DNA from: Nautilus pompilius
Taxonomy: Eukaryota > Mollusca > Cephalopoda > Nautilida > Nautilidae
Assembly (NCBI GenBank): GCA_018389105.1
Contig: JACATO010000309.1
Location: 62,001-126,000 of the forward strand
Length of the DNA: 64,000 nucleotides
Reading direction: 5' to 3'
Shown: positions 37,101-50,600 of the stretch, in pieces
Numbering within the stretch: the stretch's first letter is position 1
How the letters are laid out: every line of letters starts with the position of its first letter
Program-made: the position numbers and the translations under genes
The notes under the pieces: model-generated
What the model was told of the DNA's origin: nothing
Seen by the model: the letters and a program-made list of their open reading frames with translations, nothing else
Database searches by the model: none

Positions 37101-40100
37101 TTACCAAGGGCGCTGGAACAAAAGCATGATGGCTGACTACTGCTGGAGCATTAAACGAGATTGCCAAGATAAAGTGTGCAAACGCAAAAGTTACAAACGC
37201 AAATTCCTTCCTGGATAAAATACACATTCAGATAAAAACTAATGAAAATATGGCACGATCAACACTAGATAATAATTTAATTTACTCATAAAATTTTTTA
37301 ATTCTCTATCTTTTGCTTCAATAAATATTTTTAAATGACTTTTTTGCCGTTTTAAGATTAAAGTGAACAGAAGAATTTTGATTAATGTTGGAATTTGTTA
37401 AAATAACGAAAAATAAAAAATGTCAAATTGCATGAAATCTGTAGCTTGCAGACAAAAACCGACTTTAAAATTAAAATCTACATATTCAAATTGACTAGAA
37501 AAAAGTATTTATTTTAATGCAACAAAATGAGTGTTCCCCAGTGTTATTTTTACATTATAAATGTAACAAAATCTACATTTGAAGAAAACAAAACAATTTG
37601 GTCTTTTACACAGTTTACTGCCTAATTCTAAAAGCTGAAGCTCTTGTATTTTTACATAATTTCTTTTTATTTCTACAACTTTTAAATTTTCTATGTATTC
37701 TTTTGCCGTAAATTGGGGTAGTGTATGTGCTGGGATGGTCACATTTATTTACTCAGTAATTTAAACATGAAGTTTCTTCTCCATTTTTGGCAAACAGCAC
37801 TTTGAACCTTTTGTAGTAGGGCAGTAAGCATGCTCACACTGAGAGGATGTTTTAATTCCTTTAAGAACAGAAAATTGCTATCATTCCATGGCCGGCACTA
37901 CTTTTGGATATGACATCCACAGCATTCCTGTGATGTGTTATGATGCCAAGTTTATTGTCAAGACCCTGTCCATATTTCTAAGACCATTCAGAAGATTTAC
38001 AGACTCTGTAAGACAGCACTGTGGCCTTTGTGGATAACGACAGAGGACATGCTCAGTATTGACACTTGTTGGCATGGTTGTCTGATGTGGCAATTTGTTT
38101 TAATTATTATTATATATTTACTTATATTGTTTTTATTATATTTTACGTTATATTTTAATGTTTATAGGCATTTTTATGGACCACGTCCAATATTCGCAGG
38201 TGCTCTAGGAACTTAACCCACGCAAATACTGGGGGACAACTGTATGCTGTGAAAAATTTTAAGAACGCTGACAATATCGTGAAACAAGTATAAAATCTCT
38301 CTTATGCACACTTATCATCGTATGGTTCAGCAGAGTTCAAAACATTTTTTTAAAACAATGGAAATAACAAACTGTGCTTTGTTCTGTCTGACTCATTAAT
38401 TTCTGTAGGATGGCTCGATCGTACCTCAACCATCTGAGATATACACAAGTTAAATATCCGGTGATTTAAAAGATATCCTAAATAAGAAAGCCAAAGCAAT
38501 CCCTGAATTATGACTGCTGCAGATTAACTGTTACACATGGATGAGTTAAAAACATTTAAAATTAATGAATTTTAAATGGCTCGTATATTTAAATATTTCA
38601 GATTACATTTCTGTATCCTCTGTGTTTTTTTTTTAAGTTGAAGAAGTAAATACTCTATAAGACTTGCAAATAACTGAAGAGAAAACAACAAAGAAAAACT
38701 TATAAATCTCTACTAAAATCAACACGATTTTATGATTATTTTTAAATAATAAAATTAACTAAACCCTTTAACTATCAAAGTGATGAATACAAAGAAGAAA
38801 ATACTTCTGTAGTAAATAAACCTAACAAAGTATGGAATTATTTTCTAAATTACAAAAGATCAAATGGAAAAACAAATGGCTGATATATTTGTGAGAATTT
38901 AGCTTTAACCATAACTCAAATTTACCTCACACCTGGTACTGGCAAGTTCAGTCTGGAAGTTGATTTTTGTATTTAAGTCTCTGTAATTGAGAAAGTTCTT
39001 TTGCTTTTCAGTAATAGTTTTTACCTCATTATCTTCACATTTTAAATTGCCCTGAAGTCTAGAAGTTTTGTCTTGTAATATTAAATAAAGGAAGTTTTAT
39101 TCCACTGAGAAAAAAAATTGCCACATCAGACAACCATGCCAACAAGTGCCAATACTGAGCCCGTTCTCTGTTGTTTTCCACAAAGGCCACAGTGCAGTCT
39201 TACAGAGTCTGTAAATCTTCTGAATGGTCTTAGAAATATGGACAGGGTCTTGACAATAAACTTGGCATCATAACACATCACAGGAATGCTGTTGATCTCA
39301 TATCCAAAAAGAGTGCCGCCATGGAATGACAGCAATTTTCTCTTTCTTAAAGGAATTAAAACATCCTCTCAGTGTGAGCATGCTTACTGCCCTACTACAA
39401 AAGGTTCAAAGTGCTGTTTGCCAAAAATGGAGGAGAAACTTCATGTTTAAATTACTGAGTAGTTAAGTGTGACCAGCCCAGCACATACACAACCCCAAAT
39501 TTTTTTCAATGTTGACCCTTCACATTAGTCAAGAAAATTGCCTTTGCTGCTGTATGCCTTGGTAAAAATGGGTCCACTATGTAAAGTCTTGCAGACAATT
39601 ATATCTCAATTAACTGGTTACCCAATCCAGCTACCTTGAACTACTGCTCTGCCATAACTGTTGCTATCAGGAGCCTGATGATTATCAGGCTTGTGTAACA
39701 GTTTTAACCATTGTTGTGTCTGGTGTGCAGAGTTGCAAGTTTAACCTGCTTTAATATGCATAACCACCCTGCAGATGAACATTGGTGGCATGGTGATATT
39801 TTCGCAGTCCTGCAACTTGCCTTGTTGACTGACTGACTGCTTGAGGCATTTCTACAGCAATTCTTCTCTCAGATTGCTCAGTAAAGAGATAGTTATTGCA
39901 AACTGCTTGGTGAACACACTTACCTTGATTTGGAAAAAAGATAATCACCTTCTCAAGTAAAGTTTTGTAAAAATCCAAGATGCCTTCTCTAAATAGTCAA
40001 TTGGCTGTACAAACTGCGAAAGATCACAAATTCATTGCTGCATATTTCCCTGATGCTTTTCTTCATGAAGACCACAGACCATCACATCCAGGTCAAACGT

Positions 40101-43100
40101 TAGTTGTTACACAGTTGCCAACATTTTTCAATTTATTTGATCATAATTTGGTTCAGTATATTTGAAATATTATTTACAAAAAAAGTAGATATAAATCACT
40201 TAATAACTATAATTTCATAATATAAAATTATTATAGAGCAAGCAAATGTATTAAATCCATATGTAAAATACAGACCAGCTTCCGCTCTAAAAAAATCCAC
40301 AGATATTTAACCAGTAAAGAGGGTAACAAACAGAATCTATCGAGGCTAAAAGAAAATCACTTCAATCAAATAAGTACATAATTTTTGTTATTTATTTCAC
40401 TGAAGAATGAAGAAATGTCATGGGTTTAGGATTTAAAATATGATAGATATAAATCTTTAATCAACTCCAATTCAAACTAAAGCACTGAAGTTTCTTTTCT
40501 ATTAACCAGCTTTTCAATGTATAAATTAAATAATATTCCCTGTTCATTAAAGTCAGCGCAGCACCAATTTATTAACGATGAAACATTTTGGACTGATCTA
40601 CCTTGGCATAAATAATCTAAGAATGATTGTTGCTGTTCTAGCTCCTCTGACAGGCATCTTTTGTGTCTCAGCCAGATGGGGGTAGGATGGTCTTTTCTTT
40701 TACAATGCATGTTTGCAGATTACTTTGACTAAGACATTTATTCACTGATGATGATTTTGATACCACATTTGCATGAGTATTTTTAAATAGCAAATGTTTA
40801 AAAAAATTCACCTTATTATTAATTGTATATATCAGTAGACAAGTAAACAATCATCCTTTAAAATGGTACTAGATGAAAGCCTCAACTTCTCCTGCTTACG
40901 ATGCTACTTTTAGATATGAGTTTGGTCAACAACTTGTCACAAAAAAGTAAAGCGAAGTGTGATGTGTGACCTGATGCTGGCTAGCATTCCACAGCCTGAA
41001 GAATGGGCATTTATAGGATATTTTAATCATCAGATATTTACTAATGAAGCAAGGACAAAAGCAATTAAGACATTTCCATCTTTACACTGGTATATTTTAA
41101 ATTAAATATTTAATGATTTAAAAATTTAACTAATTTTAACCTTCTCCCCTGTAACCTCCCAGTAAACTTGCACATTAAGGATTTCATTCAAACTGATTAC
41201 CTGCTGCTGGTACCTACAAACACATCCAAAGTCCAAATGTACACCTTAGAATGAACACTGCCATATTAAGGGTTTCACTCAAAACGTTTAGGAAATATTC
41301 TGGTGAGGCTGTACACCAGACTGTGAAAAGCTCAACTAATCTAGAATTAACGTTCTCAACTACGTCTCCATCTCTCTACAGCAAACATGCTGTTTTCTAT
41401 AAATTTGTTATACTTACATAACCATACAACAACATGAAAAATGGATCCTTTTTCATAATAATAATACCATAAAACAGAATTTAAAAAGGCACTTACTTTA
41501 TAATAACATGCTACATTTTTGTAATAAGGGTTTGAACAATCGATCCAAGCAGTCAGTGAATCAGGATCAAGTGTTTTTCCACTTAACGTGATATTATGGC
41601 CAAGTTCTGCAAAAGATTAATTAAAATAATTCATTTCCCACTAAATTAGTTTTTGAATTTGATGAGGAAAAAGAATATGAAAATGTAAATAAAAGGAAAA
41701 GAGAAACAATTAAGTTACATCAGTTTATTTTAAAATAAATATTTCAAAAAGGTATGAAATTATAGAAAGCTTGGAATTTACAGGTTTTATTATCTTATTG
41801 CTGAAATTGGTTTTGAACCCATATTTATTCCCCAAACCTTTCACATATACCAACCAGAGAAAAAGTCCTTTAAAGGATCAATTTGCTAGGTAAAACGCTA
41901 TTTCATTTGTTGCAGACCTCTGCTTACCAATAGATCTCGTGTGTAATCAGTTTGATTCTAGTAATATGTTATTTAGCAAGTTCTTTGGTGGGAAAAACTG
42001 GTCAGATTTACAGCTGTTTAGATCAAATGCAGTTTTCAGAGATTTTCTGTACTCAGAGGTCACTTCAGACAAATGGAAATCTTGAAGACCCACTGTCAAC
42101 TGCATTGATCTCTCTTACCACTGGTCACAAAACATCTTCAGAAAATTCTGCTTCCATTAGCAGAAAAAACAAAACAAACAAACAAACTTATTCTGCCTGA
42201 TTTTGACAAAAATTTTAATTGTTCAATTGGGTACAAATAAAAAAAAATAATCAACACTGAATTTTAACTCGAGTACTTTTTCCAGGTTCAGCAATTTTAA
42301 CAACAACAACAATATTAATAATAATGAAAAGAGTAAATAAGCACATGTGATCAAGTCCTTCATGATAATTAACAGTCTGATAAACTAAATTTCAGTTTGG
42401 AATTTTAATTTATCAGAATATAAAAAATTCTAACCAAATTTACAAAAATAATCTGTGATCTATCCAGTTTGTGCAATTTTTTTTTTGTTTTTAAAATCAA
42501 TCTTAAAGTAACCTCAAAATTATTTACATTTACAATAATAAAAATTGTTTTTACTTGTTAAAAAGATAATAGAAATGATACTTACTCTCTACATTCAAAC
42601 ACAATTCTGGTGATGTATCACGGTCAAGCTTACATTTCCAGCAGTTGTTAGCAGTGGTGACTGAATCTATATGCAGCACTGATGTTGTCTGAGTTATTGT
42701 TGATTTGTAGCCAGACAGAGACCTACATGAACCAGTTACAATGCATGCTATAAAAGATCTGCTATTTCTAAACCATTCCAAAGTAAAGGTAGAGGTATAT
42801 TTGCAAGTCAATGTCACGGGTTTGTTCTCTAACACATTTTTTGGCCCAGTCAAGGTAGCTGCTCCTTAAAAAATAAAGAATTAAAACAGCATAAATATTT
42901 GCAGGAAGATGTCTAATGGTGGCTAAAAATAAATAGAAATGGCTTGTGTGTGGTGTGTGTGTGTGTGTGTGTGTTCTTCATACCTTAAAAGTGTAACATC
43001 AATAACTGTGTGCAATGTTCATTTATGATCAGTCACCTATTTAGAACCAAACAAGAAACACCAACAAATACAGGTTTTTAAGATTATTTTTAAAAGATTT

Positions 43101-45717
43101 AAGATTAAAAGTAAAAAATCCATGTTTTCACCAGAAATAAATGTATTAAAAAAAAGTAAAAAAAGCACATTTATCTTCTTTCTGAGCAATATGTTTTATT
43201 CTGGTACACTTGTATAAAGTATGGATTTATTGGCAGAAGCCACCACCTCAAAGCCTGTTATCTGACTGGACTAGTATAATTCCTGATATCAAATCCCAAT
43301 TGTTGTGCCCAGTTTCTGGTTACTTTTACTGCTATTTTTCATTTCATTCTATGCCACCACTTCTCTAACAGATTTAAATGTAAACTGTTTCCTGTTCGTT
43401 AAATACAAAACCATGAAGTGGTGCTAATATATTTAAAAGAAAGAAAAAATTTCAGAACTCAGATTACTTAATAGAAGTAATAAAACAATTTCAAAAATAT
43501 TTACATGCAATTTATTTACATTCTGTATGCAACACAAAATATTAACACGTGCAGCTTACATCGCTGAAATGACTCTCATTATATCTACAAGCTGTACGTG
43601 CTGCTGCTCTTTTCAATTTGTCATTTCAATATGAATTGGCCAAACCTCCCTGTATTAATCACCCTTTTTTCCTTCAAAAGCAAGTTTTTTTGTTCATTTA
43701 ACCACTAACTATAGCTACCAACTTTAAGCCAGTTTTCATTCAGCACTTTTCCACTTAGGAGCAAAAGCTAAATTATTTGTGGGGGGTGGAGGGGTCACAT
43801 TGTTATGAACCAGTCAGAACAATGCCAAGTCCTTCGTAATACCATCACAACACATTGCTGCCTATAGTATTTCTATGCTCACAAATAATAACAAGCTGTC
43901 TGTGCATATCATTTCACTACTTTGTGGAACAATCTTCCAGATAAATGGGGTGTTGGAATAAGTTTTAAACTTGTTTATAATCATGGAGAGATATTTGAAA
44001 AATACACTGCAAGGTTCAGGTATCAAAACCCAGTGTCTATTTTTATTCACTGCATCACATTATCAATCATCAGGCCAACTCTGTCATTTGTATTATTGAA
44101 TCTCATACTTTAGAAAGCCAAACGTGTCAGTTTTATCTATCTTCGACATTCTGATTTTGAGATAATACAGCACACTCAAATGAAGAAATTCAACTCCAAC
44201 TTTCTTTTATTAAGTTATCTGACATATTGGATTTGCACCTAGGCCAACACAAAAATCAACACACTCTGCTGATCTCTGAGTGGATGAAATGATACACACA
44301 TCCAAGAAATTGCCATGATGAATACCACACATCAGTAAAAGTAATATAGGGAGAGATGTAAAGACACTAACTTACTTGGCCTTTAGAGTGTGTAATGTAT
44401 CCCCCTTTCTATGCCAATCCCTTACACCGTACTCCCCATGTTTGGCCATATTACCACAACAAACTTTACAACTTCTAGCTTAAAAAGATATCGTGTGACA
44501 TTTGCGTGACTTTACAGGAGGCATTTTAAGATGAGTAGAGGAGTTGTTGGGAATATGTATACATATAGATAGAATGTAACTGGTGAGTATGGGCTAGTTG
44601 TTGGTTAAATAATTTCACATGCTTCAGTGAGTGCATTAACAGTGAAATGCTCACCTAATTAATAAACATTCCTAGAAATAATCGATGTAGTCTGATTCAA
44701 ATGAATAATTTTACAGTTTATTTCAGAAAATTTCTTTTTTTTAATTATCAAAGCAATTTCAATGACTGTCAATAATTTAGTCAATTTGGAGTTTGAGTCA
44801 AAACCTTGACTTCCTGAGGAAAAAAGTACTGATTTAAATGCCCAAAAATAAGTAGTTTCTCTTGTTCAGTTATTTCATTAGTATGATTTTCCTTTATCAT
44901 TACATATTAAACATTTTCCATCATAATCTACGATATCTCCTCTACAAACCTTTGCAGTTATGTTTACTTTAATATGTTGACTGTAAATTATATGTAACGT
45001 AAATGTATCACATTTTGCTCAACTCTAGTAATTTCTTTACTATTTCCATCTTCCAATAACAAAACCATAAAAATTATATTTTTAATGTTAAACTATTTAT
45101 TTTTTGTTTCACAAATATATATATATGATGCTGATATCAGAGCTGATAATGGAATTTTAAAAAAAATCCAAATCCTTTGTTTAATATCCAAAAGAAAAGA
45201 TGATTTAATTCTCATTTACATAAATTTCATTTAATTGTAATAAGATTTTATATATTTATAGATTGAGGCACAAAACAGTGTTACTACAAGTTCATTAATT
45301 TTAATAAAGTATGTTAAACTACACAATTTTCTAAATTACTATTTACTCCAAGCATTTTACAATGAAATAGAATCTTAAATAAAATCCTAACAATTACAAT
45401 TAACAGCAGTTTGTGAGTTTATCCAAAAGGCGGTATTCAGAAGAGAATGTCACAAGACTAAACTCTTTTAAGAAGGAATGGAAATGAATTTGAAATATTA
45501 TTCTCAGAAAGTATATCAAGTAAATGAATTCCACTTCCTTTTACAAGCAAAATTTGGCTTTATATTGTCCTTCAGTAGTTACTGGATACTTCCTACCTAA
45601 TCAAAAGATGTTTGCATGTTTCATACAATAACTGACTTTCAAAGTTTATTGCATTAAAAATCAAACATTCTATTACTTACCAGAAAATGAAAATATGCTC
45701 AAAAACAGGAGCCACAT
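34192..45717 (-). CDS. Secreted or membrane Ig-like protein gene, five exons, 3' end not found
   Basis: The exons are 45,717-45,681, 42,864-42,586, 41,606-41,497, 35,207-34,994 and 34,242-34,192. Phases agree at every junction, and donors are GTAAGT except the last (GTCAGA). Exon 1 starts with ATG and a signal peptide (MWLLFLSIFSFS). Exon 2 is one Ig domain (residues 13-105): C33, W43 in LEWFRN and C90 in the F strand, with extra cysteines C53 and C59. Exons 3 and 4 form a second Ig-like region split by a 6.3-kb intron, with NYSAYCKATF as its F strand and several N-glycosylation sites. Exon 5 is a short linker (DGGSQAAFSLQDAFNLR). No transmembrane or stop-bearing exon was identified below 34,192, so the protein may be secreted or anchored by exons I missed. 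The overall plan suggests a cell-surface or immune receptor, but no specific family is recognised. Confidence 0.8.
35490..37218 (+). pseudogene. Broken copy of an uncharacterised, mobile-type multicopy gene
   Basis: It starts at ATG 35,490 after a CAG. The N-terminal part has a cysteine-rich pattern (CYICGCY, then VCHNCEEMLRDW, then DCYFCMV) with the highly characteristic GVPMVWREP. The reading then needs a frame change within an A9 run near 35,815, giving TYPNIPSAIRPTPHSREVP, and a second change near 36,360 (VPIGHSVHLREDYDDV). A TAG at 36,832 precedes the last part with FLGNYKAENYCDLV and SDEQGERFHQDLKIMEERYQ. An AATAAA follows at 37,320. From general knowledge, this family occurs in many divergent copies in arthropods, cnidarians and molluscs and behaves like transposon cargo, but its biochemical role is unknown to me. 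It lies in the third intron of the Ig-like gene, on the opposite strand. Confidence 0.85.
37708..38098 (+). repeat. Fold-back repeat, left arm
   Basis: About 390 bases, matching the reverse complement of 39,114-39,504 at roughly 90% by eye, with a spacer of about 1 kb. The inner boundary is sharp, after GTCTGATGTGGCAATTT. No recognised protein family. Confidence 0.9.
38099..39113. other. Spacer of fold-back repeat
   Basis: AT-rich; no gene or internal repeat recognised. It lies within the large intron of the Ig-like gene. Confidence 0.5.
39114..39504 (-). repeat. Fold-back repeat, right arm
   Basis: Inverse of the left arm at 37,708-38,098. This arm keeps a 69-codon minus-strand frame (39,126-39,335) that is interrupted by a stop in the left arm, so it may be the less decayed copy. 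The product is not recognised. Confidence 0.9.
39505..41496. other. Intron sequence of the Ig-like gene, nothing recognised
   Basis: AT-rich sequence with only short frames (for example 39,980-40,165 on + and 40,477-40,710 on -) that have no recognised similarity and no convincing splice borders. Confidence 0.5.
42944..42974. repeat. (GT)n microsatellite
   Basis: About 15 GT units with one interruption, in the first intron of the Ig-like gene. Confidence 0.95.
42975..45680. other. First intron of the Ig-like gene, nothing else recognised
   Basis: AT-rich with no recognised coding or mobile sequence. The overlapping short frames around 43,862-44,113 appear incidental. Confidence 0.5.
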
Positions 45718-46129
45718 AGAATATGGTGCTGTCCAACACTGCAACCAAGGTAAAAAGGTAAACATTTGATATAAAGATATCTTCAAACAAAAAGTAATTT
45801 ATATAAAAGCTGTGAACAAAACGTTCATAGATGGAATTTTGTGCAGAAATATCAATAACTGAAATGTGATATATGAAGTCTCAATGTAGCCATAGTTATG
45901 ATAATACAACACCTGAAGCAAAATTGCATAATTCTGAACTAGTCAAGTGTAGCAGTGTAGCAGCATACAGGCATACCAGAAGTGACTGGCATATCTCAAG
46001 ATGGGAGGTGAGCATCAACCAAATTTTGATGAATGTTAGGGAATAATAAGTCAATATCCAAAGGTCAAATATCACAGACTTAGATAATACTTTATCTATC
46101 TGCCAAGTCTCTTCTGTGCTTTCTCAATA

Positions 46130-46600
46130 AGCATGTTAAAAGAACATTGCATCCTTACACCAGGATTTTAAAGACAGACAGGAAATTGTATGGAATTCTT
46201 CAGAACATCATAACAAGCATTGGTACTTGGGCTTCTGGCTGTGATCAGGAAACAATGAATCAATTCTTTCAATGCAAAAACACTATCAGCACCATAACCA
46301 AATAAAGCAAGGCAGGAGAGACTAAAGGTGAAGACAATGAAGACAATGCATCATTCAGTAATTCACTTTTGGCCAGACATTGCATATCCAACCTGTTCAC
46401 TAGACTTGGATCTAAGTGGTGTATTCTTTTCCCCAAAATTAAGTATACCTTGAAGGGGAGATTTAACTATGTTTCTATTATTATTGTAAATATGGAAGAT
46501 ACTCTAGATCAGATATTTGAAAAAATACATAGAACCACTGGATTAAGTGCATACATGTGGAAAGTGACTACTTTGAAGGGTACCCTGTAAATGTTCAGTC
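46130..46600 (+). mobile_element. mariner transposase remnant
   Basis: Broken frames in order recall the C-terminal half of a mariner transposase. One piece near 46,240 (CDQETMNQFFQCK) corresponds to the family's Y-D-P-E-T-K-Q-Q-S region. KARQERLKVKTMKT near 46,310 corresponds to its K-A-R region. A piece at about 46,430-46,480 (FPKIKYTLKGRF) is the usual F-P-K-L-K...G-R-R-F block, and SDYFEGYP near 46,570 is the closing D-Y-F-E-G motif. The third catalytic aspartate site, expected in the sequence before FPKIK, is not preserved in a readable frame. No terminal repeats were identified. It lies just upstream of the Ig-like gene, on the opposite strand. Confidence 0.75.
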
Positions 46601-47604
46601 AAGGTATTAGCACAATAAATTCAATCTGGAAACTTTTTATTATACCTCATGGTCTCTCTCTCTCTTTCAAACACACTCATTTCTCTATACAGCAAAATAG
46701 TGGTAATGATTTCTAATAAATTGTTCATTCTGCATCATACTTACTTATGTTGCAAATTAGGCATTCGATTAAGTCATTTAGTGCATAAAGATATATTTGG
46801 AGCTTATTAATTGCCAAACTAAGCACTTCTAAAGTATGTAATTCTAATCTCATTCCATACTAATATAACAGAAGATGAGTTTAGACTAAGAGCAGTCTGC
46901 CATTACCTTCAAAAAATGAAGATGCTTTCTCTGAATTTCAAACAAAAGATACCCTGACTTCAGATGCCAAAATGGTCATGTGGCCTCTGAGTGATAAATT
47001 GGTAAACCACATATATCAAATATCCATCAACTAACATGTAAGAATCACCAAAAATACAGATTGGACCTCCTGCTTGAGAGTGATGGAAACAATGCAAAAC
47101 TATTTGCATTTATGCACATATTTTTTTTAAACAAATGGTTACACTTCAGTTCACCATTACTTGTCGACTGTTAGCATGAAGGCAAGCATTATATGCATCA
47201 TGAATAGTAGTACAGCAGTTTCATAAACACAAACTGCAATAACAAAAAAAATCTCTATTCCATTAGGTAAAACCATCATTGCTACTTTGACCATTAGGTA
47301 ATTTTTAGTCTTCACAATGAGGACGCATATGGGACATGAATAGTGACAAGATGCACTACTGTGGCAGCCAACACTCATTCTTCTGGATGCCAGTAAATAT
47401 TTGAGCTGGGTGATGGGGATGTATGAACTGAATATACACGTTATTCTTATATTGAAAGTTCAATTGCATTTTTCTGTCCACCAATAAGCACCACAGATAC
47501 AAGCAACATATTTCCATCTTTACTGTTATTAATATATTTTAACCAAATCAGTGAAACTGGCAACACATTGCTTGAAATATATATTCCTTTCAAAACCTGG
47601 CTGA
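46601..47604. other. Spacer before the right duplication arm, no gene recognised
   Basis: A minus-strand frame at 47,157-47,378 has two hydrophobic stretches but no splice context, start context or recognised family. I regard it as incidental. Confidence 0.45.
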
Positions 47605-50600
47605 CTTGGGTTCGGTTTTATTTTATTGATGCAAAATAATATTCCTTCTTCATTCTAACTACTGAAAGCTGAAACTGCATCTTTCATACTTTTACTTAAA
47701 CAAATGAGGGTCATCTTTGAGTATTCTCATTACCACAGCAGAAAAGATCACTGGCTATTAGAATTTTGCTCTCTACAGACTGCTGAAAGCTTTAAGGGCT
47801 GCTATTGTGCTTTAATGTCCCTACCATTCGATCGCACATGGATTGGCAATCACTGGTAACAAAACGTCGCCACAGAAATCCATGCCACAATTTGCAGATT
47901 CATATTTTTTTCAACTATGAATCTCAGCGTTCAGAAGAGTACTGGGTGTTTGACATTACCAAGGATTCCTCTAAAACACGAGACTACCTTCTTCTGCTAG
48001 AAAGGTATACAGAGTTTTCTGTTTTCAGATGTCAGGATTTTTTTGTTTTTTTTTAATTTTGTATTATCCAATATTGAATTTAATGACGGGCCTACCTTTT
48101 AGTAAATACACTATATATCGTATTATGTAGAGAAACTGAGAATTTCAAAACTTGAAAATGTTTTTTTTTTGTTTTTAATATGCAGCTGAGCTGAGCTTTA
48201 AAGCTAAAAATTGTTGATATTTGTAGTTCCTAAAAACAATGTACCAATTAGAAAATTTTCACACATTTTCTTTTATTGTTTATGCTTCGGTAATAGTGAA
48301 TATCCCTCTGATGGAAGACAGCTTTTAATCACATTCCATTTCTTCAAGAGGCGGTAGTTGTAATTGGTCTTTAAGATATCAATAGTTTGTGGCTTTAGCC
48401 TGAGCTGAATTAGGGGTACTCCGATTAGTTCACCCTGTTTGAGAAAGAGTAAACTGCAGCTTGGATTTAAATCAATTAAACATGCAAATGAATGCAACAA
48501 CAAAAGTGCCAGCAAAGGTATGATCAAGATAGGTAACTGAGCAGCATATTTGAGAGGAAAAACAACTTCAAATTAACACAGTGTTAATAACCATAATGAA
48601 TCATGTGACAATTGACTGAAATGTATTCAGATTCAAACAATCAGTCTTTTATTAACACAAGGTATTTGAATATAGATTGAAAAGTCACGAGTCAATGTTA
48701 TCCTGCACTGACTCCTAGGCCCTACATATGCTGAATTTTGGGCCATTAACCTTAGATTTGTTTGATTTAATTAAGAGAACCACCAGGTCAAATGAGATTT
48801 TGCAATTTTTTTTAGAATATTGTATTTTTAAAAGAAAAATATACACGAGTCAATCATCTATCGCTACATGGAAATGATTTAAGGCAGAAAGTATAAATAT
48901 AAAATGAATTTACACACATTGGGCTGAAGATATCTCAGTTTGGTAACAAAATTGAAATAATTGAAAATCACGTCTTTCCAAATAGCCATCACAATTTTAC
49001 AAAAATAGTTTAATGTGGGGCTGATTTTGATTGTTTCTTTGACTCTACAATATTTATGTGAATATAAGACCTCTGAGCAATCTGAGGATCACATTCATAG
49101 GTGTAGCTTGGTATTTCAGTATGGTCGCATGTTAACATTTCTGCCTAATGATGGTATATAGACACAATGCAGAAACAAAATGAAAGAGAAACATCAGAGA
49201 AAACCACTTTCAAACAGACCTTGTAAAGCTCAGGGATCAAATAAAAACCAAGATAAAATAGTTATTGGGGCTGGCTTTGCTGTGTGTGTATGAGCCTGTA
49301 AATGTACACAATAAGAACCATAAAGAATTAAGTAAATTCCTCCAAGAATTCAACCAACAGATTTTCTCTGACAATAAAGGCAATGGAACTCAAATACAAT
49401 TTTGAACATCTAGAAGGCAAAGAGAAGACAATCAGTCAGTAATAATGGCATGAGGTAATTTATAGAGCACTGGATTCTATCATCATCGAGAGGCTCAATT
49501 GCAAATTTAGTCAAATGAACTTTTACTCTCTATTTGTTGGAAGGTGAAGACAACGCAGTGAAAGAAAACCATTTAAAAACACTTGGAGAGGCATCTATGA
49601 AACAAATTCTGCAATGAAACAAGATAAGGCCAGAAATTGGTTGCAAATAAAAAAAAGAAAATGAATCAGTAAAAATGGATATCCATCAAAAAAGTAAAAC
49701 AAGAGTCAGAAATGAAAATAAACGGCAATTAAATCCTGTATGCCCAAAAGACTTCATCTTCAGAGCCGGCAGAAAAAATATGTGCATCTAGAATTGGACT
49801 ATTCTGCCATAATGAGAAAAAGGTGTCCCAAAGTTGCACACTTTGACCTCTGAATATTTTTTTTAATGGTCATCTTCTCAGCAAGGAACAAACAAGTGCC
49901 AAGACAGCAAATGGCAGTAGATTTATGTTTGTTGACATTGGTATGCTAAATGCTACATGTTAATTAAGAATTCCTGTAGCAGAAAAGGCCTGGAAAGTTA
50001 ACTTGCCTTTCAAATGTATATTGTACATATGCTCAGGGACTGAGAGAGCATTTGAACTAAATCAGTGTTTTTGTCCATGGCCATGATTGGAAAATATTCC
50101 AAGCCAGAGTCATTGACGTGACCTGAATAAATTTCATTTTGAATCATGATGCTTGTAAGAACACCCTTGATAATGCAAGACAACAGAACTCAAAACCAGG
50201 GCTGCTATACAAAGATACAGAAAAACTAGTATAAAGTCGCTTGGTAAAGAAAAAAAATTACTTAAAAGCCAATATTGAGATAATATGGTGTAGAGCCTTA
50301 AAATTCACCATTTTACAAATGTTGGGACTCCTCCAAACCTCATTTGAAAACTGTCAATCGTTGTTTATTACAATTATAATGGAAATCTACTGCAAAACAT
50401 GGGAAGCATATAGCACATTAATTCTTTATCTAAATCTTTTCAGACTTGAGAATTTTCTTTTTATCATGCAATTTGAAAAGACCTATTTTTTTAGATCTAA
50501 TTGAAACTGAAGACTGCATCCAGAAAGGAATGCAACCAAAAGAAATTAGCGGAAACAGATGAGAAGCTAAAGAGAAATCACCACTACAAATCTGCACTTA

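Noticed and set aside
47157-47378. Minus-strand frame with two hydrophobic stretches, possible membrane exon of the Ig gene
   Set aside because: It lies upstream of the signal-peptide exon, has no acceptor/donor pair, and is not similar to the hydrophobic exons at 7.3 and 10.9 kb.
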